Origin: UBA4615 sp964399635
GTDB lineage: Bacteria > Pseudomonadota > Gammaproteobacteria > Burkholderiales > Burkholderiaceae_E
Reading direction: 5' to 3'
DNA length: 64,000 nucleotides
Assembly: GCA_964399635.1 (NCBI GenBank)
Contig: CAYNRU010000062.1
Span: 31,435 to 95,434 of the forward strand
Shown here: one piece after another, positions 59,169 to 64,000 of the stretch
How positions within the stretch are numbered: the first letter of the stretch is position 1
Layout of the letters: the number at the start of each line of letters is the position of its first letter
Notes under the pieces: model-generated
Seen by the model: only the letters and a program-made list of their open reading frames with translations
Databases searched by the model: none
Told to the model about the DNA's origin: nothing
Position numbers and translations under genes: made by a program

Positions 59169-60101
59169 ATGAACGCCACTTCCGTGTCCATCAAGAAACC
59201 CAAGGGCCTCGGCCGCGGCCTCGAGGCGCTGCTCGGCGAAGACCGGCCGGCGCCCGCCGCCGGCGACACCGGCGACGCGGCGACCCGCCCGCAGGCCACG
59301 CTCGCGCTGTCGCGCCTGCAGGCGGGGCGCTACCAGCCCCGCACCCGGATGGACGAAGCCGCGCTCGACGAACTGGCCGCCTCCATCCGGCAGCACGGGG
59401 TGATGCAGCCGATCGTGGTCCGGCCGATCGAGGGCGGCCGCTACGAGATCATCGCCGGCGAACGGCGATTCCGCGCCGCGCAGCTCGCAGGCCTCGCCGA
59501 GGTGCCGGTGCTGGTCCGCGAGGTGTCCGACCAGAACGCGCTCGCGATGGCGCTGATCGAAAACATCCAGCGCGAGGACCTCAATCCGCTCGAGGAGGCG
59601 CAGGCCATCCGCCGGCTGCTGGACGAGTTCAGGTACACGCACGAGCAGGCGTCCGAGGCCATCGGGCGCTCGCGCAGCGCCACCTCCAACCTGCTGCGCC
59701 TGCTCAACCTCGCCCAGCCGGTGCAGACCATGCTGCTCGCCGGCGACCTCGAGATGGGCCACGCCCGCGCGCTCCTGGTGCTCGACCGCGCCGAGCAGAT
59801 CCTCGCGGCCAACCGGGTGGTGGAGCGGCGGCTGTCGGTGCGCGAGACCGAGAAGCTGGCCGCGCAGCAGGCGGCCGAGGCGCCCGGCACGCCCGGCAAC
59901 GGGGCAGCGGCCGCGCGCCGTGCCGCGGACCCCGACCTCGCCCGGCTACAGGAGCGGATCGCGGAGCACCTGCAGGCCCCGATCGAGCTGCGCGCATCGG
60001 CCCGCGGCAAGGGTCGGCTGGTGATCCACTTCGACTCGATCGAGCAGTTCGAGGGGCTGCGCGCCGCGCTCGGCCTGGACAACGACCGACTGGGCGACTG
60101 A
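59169..60101 (+). CDS. parB: chromosome-partitioning protein ParB (Spo0J)
   Basis: The 310-residue protein has an N-terminal KKPKGLGRGLEALLG ParA-interacting segment, then LSRLQAGRYQPRTRMDE, the CTP-binding/hydrolysis motif GERRFRA (97-103), ENIQREDLNPLEEA (131-144), and the HTH (about 158-178, EQASEAIGRSRSATSNLLRLLN) that reads parS. The C-terminal dimer domain is present, preceded by an Ala/Gly-rich linker. With the two parS sites upstream of mnmG it completes a ParABS system within the window. Confidence 0.96.
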   Translation: MNATSVSIKKPKGLGRGLEALLGEDRPAPAAGDTGDAATRPQATLALSRLQAGRYQPRTRMDEAALDELAASIRQHGVMQPIVVRPIEGGRYEIIAGERRFRAAQLAGLAEVPVLVREVSDQNALAMALIENIQREDLNPLEEAQAIRRLLDEFRYTHEQASEAIGRSRSATSNLLRLLNLAQPVQTMLLAGDLEMGHARALLVLDRAEQILAANRVVERRLSVRETEKLAAQQAAEAPGTPGNGAAAARRAADPDLARLQERIAEHLQAPIELRASARGKGRLVIHFDSIEQFEGLRAALGLDNDRLGD

Positions 60102-60114
60102 GCGGCCGCGCGCC

Positions 60115-61257
60115 TCAGATGCCGGTGGACTTCTTGAGGAAGTCCGCGCGGTCGATCGACTTCACCGACAGGTCGCGCACGTCGCCGCCCTTGATCACCT
60201 TCAGCGGGATCGTCGCGCCGGCGGGTCCGACCTTCCACATCTTCCGGTAGAACTCGGCCTGGTCGGCGACCTTCTCGCCGGCGACGCCCACCACGATATC
60301 GCCCGGCGACACGCCCGCGTCCTCGGCGGGCCCGTTGCGGGCCACCCGCACCACCATCAGGTTGCCGCGCACGTTCTCGGTCGTCATGCCGACCCAGGGG
60401 CGCACACCGTCGCTGCGACGGCCGCGCGACAGCAGGTCGGCCATGATCGGCTTGAGCAGGTTGACCGGCACCCACAGGTTGCCGGGAATCCCCTGCTGGC
60501 TGCTCGCCGCATCGTTGACGATCAGCGAGCCCACGCCGAGCAGGTTGCCGTCCTCCGAGATCAGTGCCGCGCCGCTCCAGTTGTTGACCGGCGGAAACGT
60601 GAAGATCGGCGTCTCGATCAGGTACTCCCAGCCGGCGGAGAAGGTCTTGCGCGACAGCACGAAGATCTCGGTCGCCTCGGGCTCACCGTGTCCGAGCGTC
60701 AGCACCCGCTGCTTCTCGCGGACGCGGTCCGAATCCCCGAGGGCCATCGGCTTGCCGTCAAGAGGCAGAACGGTGCGCACCAGACCGAAGCCGGTGGTGT
60801 GGTCATACCCCGCAACCGAGGCCGGGATCCGCTTGCCCGACGCGGTGGTCACCAGCACCGCGTCCGCCTCGAGGGTCAGGTAGCCGATGGTCAGCACCGT
60901 CCGGTCGTCGAGGATGATGCCGGTGCCGGTGCGGTCGGCACCGAGGCTTTGCGCCGACGTTGCATCGGAGGGTACCTTCGCGTCCAGCCTGACGATCGAG
61001 CTGTTGTAGCGCGTGAGGTCGCCGCTGGCCGACGATGGAGCGCCGCGCGATCCACCGGACTGGACCGGAAGCATCGCCGATCCGGGCAGGGGCTCGGCGG
61101 CCCGCGCGGGCCCGCTGCCCGCGCCGAGCGCAACGATCGCGGCGCCCGCCACGAGAACGGCACCCGCGGCGCGCCGCAGGCGGTCGGCGCAGGCGGGCGG
61201 GGGGGAGTCAGTCGTGGTGCGGGCCATCTCACCGCCGGAAACCGGGAACCTTCGCAT
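60115..61257 (-). CDS. secreted HtrA-like PDZ protein with degenerate catalytic triad
   Basis: The 380-residue protein has a signal peptide (AGAVLVAGAAIVALGAGSGPARA) and a trypsin-like domain followed by a PDZ domain (about 285-365: VGMTTENVRGNLMVVRVARNGPAEDAGVSPGDIVVGVAG). The usual HtrA His is replaced by Tyr126 (LTIGYLTLEAD), the Asp by Gly156 (YDHTTGFGLV), and only the Ser is kept (S228, NNWSGAALI). It is therefore probably proteolytically inactive and may act as a periplasmic chaperone or scaffold. The start at 61257 has GGAGGTG upstream. It sits convergent to parB and divergent from the atp operon. Confidence 0.8.
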   Translation of the reverse strand: MRRFPVSGGEMARTTTDSPPPACADRLRRAAGAVLVAGAAIVALGAGSGPARAAEPLPGSAMLPVQSGGSRGAPSSASGDLTRYNSSIVRLDAKVPSDATSAQSLGADRTGTGIILDDRTVLTIGYLTLEADAVLVTTASGKRIPASVAGYDHTTGFGLVRTVLPLDGKPMALGDSDRVREKQRVLTLGHGEPEATEIFVLSRKTFSAGWEYLIETPIFTFPPVNNWSGAALISEDGNLLGVGSLIVNDAASSQQGIPGNLWVPVNLLKPIMADLLSRGRRSDGVRPWVGMTTENVRGNLMVVRVARNGPAEDAGVSPGDIVVGVAGEKVADQAEFYRKMWKVGPAGATIPLKVIKGGDVRDLSVKSIDRADFLKKSTGI

Positions 61258-61486
61258 CGACCACCTCCAGCAACTGTTGCAGTCGATTGTTCTTCCGAAG
61301 CAACAAAAAGGCAAGGGATGGCCCTTCAGCCCGGCGGACCTGCGTCCGTCGAGGACCGACCCGTGGCGCGCAGGCACAGGGCGTGAACCGCCCACAGCGC
61401 CCCGGCAACGGTATGACAAATGACGGTCCGCCGCCCGCCGCATCGGTCCGCGGCGATGCTGCGGCGCGTCATCCGGATCACCGGCT

Positions 61487-61515
61487 TTGACCGACCCGGG
61501 GCGATCCCTTATAAT
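61487..61515 (+). promoter_or_regulatory. sigma-70-type promoter of the atp operon
   Basis: TTGACC at 61487-61492 and TATAAT at 61510-61515 are separated by exactly 17 bp. This is the best promoter in the window. It gives a leader of about 35 nt before the atpI start at 61558. The rest of the 300-bp gap upstream to the HtrA-like gene shows nothing else I can interpret. Confidence 0.75.
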
Positions 61516-61557
61516 CCGCAGTCTTTACCTGCCGCACGTTCGCCTGCGATTTCAGAG

Positions 61558-61983
61558 ATGTTCATCGCAGTCGGTCTGCAAGCCGCCACGGTCGCCCTGC
61601 TGGCTCTCGGAGCCGGAATCTGGTTCGACTGGACGAGCGCCAAGTTCCTGGTGCTCGGCGGCGCGGCGGCGATCATTCCGAACGGCCTGTTCGCGTTGCG
61701 ACTGGCGAGTCACCGGGGCAAGCCGGCCGAGTCGTACCCGGCGGTGTTCTTCCTCGGCGAGTTCGCCAAGATCGGCCTGACCACCGCGCTCATCGCGCTG
61801 GTGGCCGGGTCCTTCGAGTCGGTCCGCTGGCTGGCGCTGCTGGTCGGTCTGATCGCCGCACTGAAGGCCCCGCTGTTCGCGCTCCTGTGGGCGCACGAAC
61901 GGCCGGGGCCCGGCGACACGGTCCGGGATGCCGATGGCGGTGCCGGTTCGGACGCGGTGGCGGGCGGCAGCAACAAGAACTGA
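61558..61983 (+). CDS. atpI: ATP synthase protein I (AtpI)
   Basis: The 141-residue membrane protein has four hydrophobic helices, including MFIAVGLQAATVALLALGAGIWFDWTSAKFLVLGGAAAIIPNGLFALRL and PAVFFLGEFAKIGLTTALIALVAG, matching the betaproteobacterial AtpI/UncI family. It assists c-ring assembly and is not part of the mature enzyme. The tail is Gly/Asp-rich. It begins the atp operon behind a strong promoter. Confidence 0.85.
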   Translation: MFIAVGLQAATVALLALGAGIWFDWTSAKFLVLGGAAAIIPNGLFALRLASHRGKPAESYPAVFFLGEFAKIGLTTALIALVAGSFESVRWLALLVGLIAALKAPLFALLWAHERPGPGDTVRDADGGAGSDAVAGGSNKN

Positions 61984-62008
61984 ATCAACACAGCGACCTA
62001 CAGACGAT

Positions 62009-62854
62009 ATGGCCGACGCCGCGCACGCCCCGACCGCCTCCGAGTACATCGTCCATCACCTGACGCACTTCAACTCCTCGGGCCACCCCCAGGAGAAGGT
62101 CGTCGACTTCTCGATCATCAACCTCGACACGGTGTTCTGGTCGCTGGCGATGGGGCTGCTCGGCGCGTTCCTGATGTACCGCGCCGCCCGTGCCGTGACC
62201 TCCGGCGTGCCTGGGCGCTTCGTCGGCGCCATCGAGTCGCTGGTCGAGTTCGTGCACGAGCAGGCCCGCTCCATCGTCAAGGGCGACCTCACCTACATCG
62301 CCCCGCTCGCGCTGGTGTCGTTCGTGTGGATCTTCCTCATGAACGCGATGGACTTCCTGCCGCTCGACCTGATCCCCCGCATCTGGGAGATGGTGTTCGC
62401 GGCCACCGGCCGCGACCCGCACCACGCCTACGTCCGCGTCGTGCCCACCGCCGACCTCAACGCCACGCTCGCCATGTCCCTGGTGGTGCTCGGCTCGTCC
62501 ATCTACTACGGCATCAAGGTCAAGGGCGGCGGTGGCTTCGTGCACGAACTCTTTTCGGCGCCCTTCGGCAGCGGCATCGCGCTGGCGCCGTTCAACTTCC
62601 TGTTGCAGCTGATCGAGTACGCGGCCAAGACCGTGTCGCTGGGCATGCGGCTGTTCGGCAACATGTTCGCGGGTGAGCTGGTGTTCATGCTGATCGCCCT
62701 TCTCGGAGCGACCGCCACCTGGTGGGGCTTCGGCATGCACTTCATCACCGGCCTGGGCTGGGCGATCTTCCACATCCTGATCGTCGTCCTGCAGGCCTTC
62801 ATCTTCATGATGCTCACGCTGGTCTACATCGGCCAGGCGCACGAGCATCACTGA
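62009..62854 (+). CDS. atpB: F0F1 ATP synthase subunit a
   Basis: The 281-residue membrane subunit has helices with SLGMRLFGNMFAGE containing the essential Arg214, and ADLNATLAMSLVV and a C-terminal LQAFIFMMLTLVYIGQA. It forms the two proton half-channels next to the c-ring. The acidic residue pattern is standard. It starts 25 bp after atpI. Confidence 0.97.
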   Translation: MADAAHAPTASEYIVHHLTHFNSSGHPQEKVVDFSIINLDTVFWSLAMGLLGAFLMYRAARAVTSGVPGRFVGAIESLVEFVHEQARSIVKGDLTYIAPLALVSFVWIFLMNAMDFLPLDLIPRIWEMVFAATGRDPHHAYVRVVPTADLNATLAMSLVVLGSSIYYGIKVKGGGGFVHELFSAPFGSGIALAPFNFLLQLIEYAAKTVSLGMRLFGNMFAGELVFMLIALLGATATWWGFGMHFITGLGWAIFHILIVVLQAFIFMMLTLVYIGQAHEHH

Positions 62855-62933
62855 ACGCGCCTCGCGCCAGATCAACCCTCCCGCTTCAACCCACCGTTCC
62901 GAAAGATCTCGGTCCAACCCCAAAGGAGTCGTC

Positions 62934-63176
62934 ATGACCAACGTTGCATTCGTCGCGATCGCCGCCGGCCTCATCATCGGGCTGGGAGCCCTCGGTGCCT
63001 GTATCGGCATCGGCATGATGGGCGGCAAGTACATCGAGGGCGCTGCCCGCCAGCCCGAGCTGATGGACAAGCTGCAGACCAAGATGTTCCTGCTGGCCGG
63101 CCTGATCGACGCCGCGTTCCTGATCGGCGTCGGCATCGCGATGATGTTCGCGTTCGCCAACCCGTTCGCGGGATAA
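62934..63176 (+). CDS. atpE: F0F1 ATP synthase subunit c
   Basis: The 80-residue two-helix subunit has the glycine-rich GLGALGACIGIGMMGG, the polar loop RQPE (39-42), and the ion-binding Asp59 in GLIDAAFLIG, indicating H+ coupling (no Na+ signature). AAGGAG lies 7 nt before the ATG. It forms the rotor ring. Confidence 0.97.
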   Translation: MTNVAFVAIAAGLIIGLGALGACIGIGMMGGKYIEGAARQPELMDKLQTKMFLLAGLIDAAFLIGVGIAMMFAFANPFAG

Positions 63177-63233
63177 GGAACCTGGGGAAGCCGGCCCGCG
63201 TTGCGGTCCGGCGACTGATTCTCGGAAACCCTC

Positions 63234-63704
63234 ATGAACATCAACGCAACGCTGTTCTTTCAGCTTGTGGTCTTCTTCATCGGCGCCTGGGTGACGATGA
63301 AGTACATCTGGCCACCGCTGATCAAGTCGCTCGAGGAGCGGCAGAAGAAGATCGCCGATGGCCTGGCCGCGGCCGATCGCGGCCAGAAGAGCCTGGACGA
63401 GGCCAATCGCAAGAACGCCGAGGAGCAGGCGGCTGAGCGTTCACACGTGCAGCAACTCATCGTCGAAGCCGAGAAGCGCGGCCAGGCCATCGTCGACGCC
63501 GCCAAGGGCCAGGCGAAGGTCGAGGCCGACCGCATCGTCGAGGCCGCCAAGGCCGAGGCGACGCAGGAGATGCAGCGCGCCAAGGACTCGTTGCGCGACC
63601 AGGTGGCCGTGCTCGCAGTGGCCGGGGCCGCGCAGATCCTGCAGCGCGAGGTCAACCCGCAGGTCCACTCGGAACTGCTCGCCCAGTTGAAGGCGAAGCT
63701 GTAA
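63234..63704 (+). CDS. atpF: F0F1 ATP synthase subunit b
   Basis: The 156-residue stator subunit has an N-terminal membrane helix (NATLFFQLVVFFIGAWVTMKYIW) followed by a long charged coiled coil (KSLEERQKKIADGLAAADRGQKSLDEANRKNAEEQAAERSHVQQLIVEAEKRGQAI...), typical of AtpF. It connects subunit a to the F1 head. It follows atpE by 57 bp. Confidence 0.97.
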   Translation: MNINATLFFQLVVFFIGAWVTMKYIWPPLIKSLEERQKKIADGLAAADRGQKSLDEANRKNAEEQAAERSHVQQLIVEAEKRGQAIVDAAKGQAKVEADRIVEAAKAEATQEMQRAKDSLRDQVAVLAVAGAAQILQREVNPQVHSELLAQLKAKL

Positions 63705-63707
63705 GCC

Positions 63708-64000
63708 ATGGCCGAACTGTCCACGATCGCCCGCCCGTACGCCGATGCGCTGTTCGAGACGGCGCGCGCGTCCTCCGACGGCCTCGGGCGCTGGCTCGCG
63801 GCCCTGGAGGAGCTGGCCGCGCTGATGTCGCATCCGCAGGTCGCGCAGGTGGTCGCGGACCCGAAGCTCGGCGATGCGCAGGTGGTCGACCTGCTCGCGA
63901 GCTTCGTGAAGCAGCCGCTGCCCGCCATCGGAACGAACTTCCTGAAGTTGCTGGTGGCGAACCAGCGCCTCGCCGTGCTGCCGGAAGTCGCGGTGCAGTT
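63708..64000 (+). CDS. atpH: F0F1 ATP synthase subunit delta (5' part)
   Basis: The window ends inside this gene; 97 codons are visible. They contain ELSTIARPYADALFETARASSDGLGRWLAALEELAALM and FVKQPLPAIGTNFLKLLVANQRLAVLPEV, matching the AtpH N-terminal domain that caps the alpha3beta3 head. It starts 3 bp after atpF, preceded by a start region overlapping the atpF end closely. The atpAGDC genes are expected next. Confidence 0.93.
   Translation, partial: MAELSTIARPYADALFETARASSDGLGRWLAALEELAALMSHPQVAQVVADPKLGDAQVVDLLASFVKQPLPAIGTNFLKLLVANQRLAVLPEVAVQ

Overview
The window comes from a very GC-rich proteobacterial chromosome, most likely a betaproteobacterium of the order Burkholderiales. Three things point there: the terminal order mnmG-rsmG-parA-parB-(PDZ protein)-atpIBEFH, a Bug/TctC-type periplasmic binding protein, and a GTP-type PEP carboxykinase. 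The order assignment is inference. The right end is origin-proximal core chromosome: it carries parAB and two perfect parS sites. The first 53 kb is mixed catabolic, transport and regulatory content. I saw no tRNA, rRNA, CRISPR array or insertion sequence.

Layout. 0-4.3 kb: small c-type cytochrome, a 2-keto-4-pentenoate hydratase homologue, an HTH regulator, lrgAB and an LD-carboxypeptidase. 4.4-7.8 kb: 2-oxoacid dehydrogenase E1 alpha/beta without an E2, a degenerate GGDEF protein and a DUF2189 membrane protein. 8-13.8 kb: a cupin and a TRAP transporter operon (dctQ-dctM-dctP-marR), divergent from an AbrB-family permease and a PaaI-type thioesterase. 14-18.8 kb: histone-H1-like basic protein, an FMN-binding protein, an SDR, an EamA exporter and an unidentified 396-aa protein. 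19-27.4 kb (minus strand): DUF2817 peptidase-like protein, PLP dehydratase, second hydratase homologue, four-carbon acid sugar kinase, and MFS-KefC-KefF. 27.8-34 kb: pckG, ankyrin protein, Bug receptor with a TauD dioxygenase, MFS and lipocalin. 34.5-41.9 kb: hotdog-like protein, NYN/OST-HTH protein, eRF1-domain-3-like small protein, DksA/TraR protein, DUF2892 protein, flavin reductase, and the coupled set pdxA-ltaE-crp/fnr. 42-48.6 kb: GNAT, secreted protein, TauE/SafE, M20 amidohydrolase, 5'-nucleotidase and an IclR regulator. 48.6-55 kb: an operon divergent from iclR (mmsA, gdx-type SMR, gabD-like, Zn-alcohol dehydrogenase, GMC oxidoreductase). 55-64 kb: parS region and chromosome-maintenance/ATP synthase genes.

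How parts work together. A Crp/Fnr regulator at 39.0-39.8 kb has the FNR-type E-xx-SR recognition helix. Two near-consensus FNR boxes lie upstream of the cytochrome c gene and of the dksA/traR gene. This suggests an oxygen- or redox-responsive regulon that includes a small cluster of translation/RNA-associated genes, and this is my best candidate for a little-described system. The pdxA-ltaE-fnr overlaps tie pyridoxal phosphate chemistry to the same regulator. The IclR gene and the dehydrogenase operon share an intergenic region with three GTTGAAC-type half-sites. ParB should act on the two parS sites that flank the mnmG leader.

Limits. Gene functions are assigned by recognition of family motifs in the translations, without database searches. 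Starts were chosen from ribosome-binding sites, overlaps and family lengths. Many long open frames antisense to the listed genes are composition artefacts and were left out.
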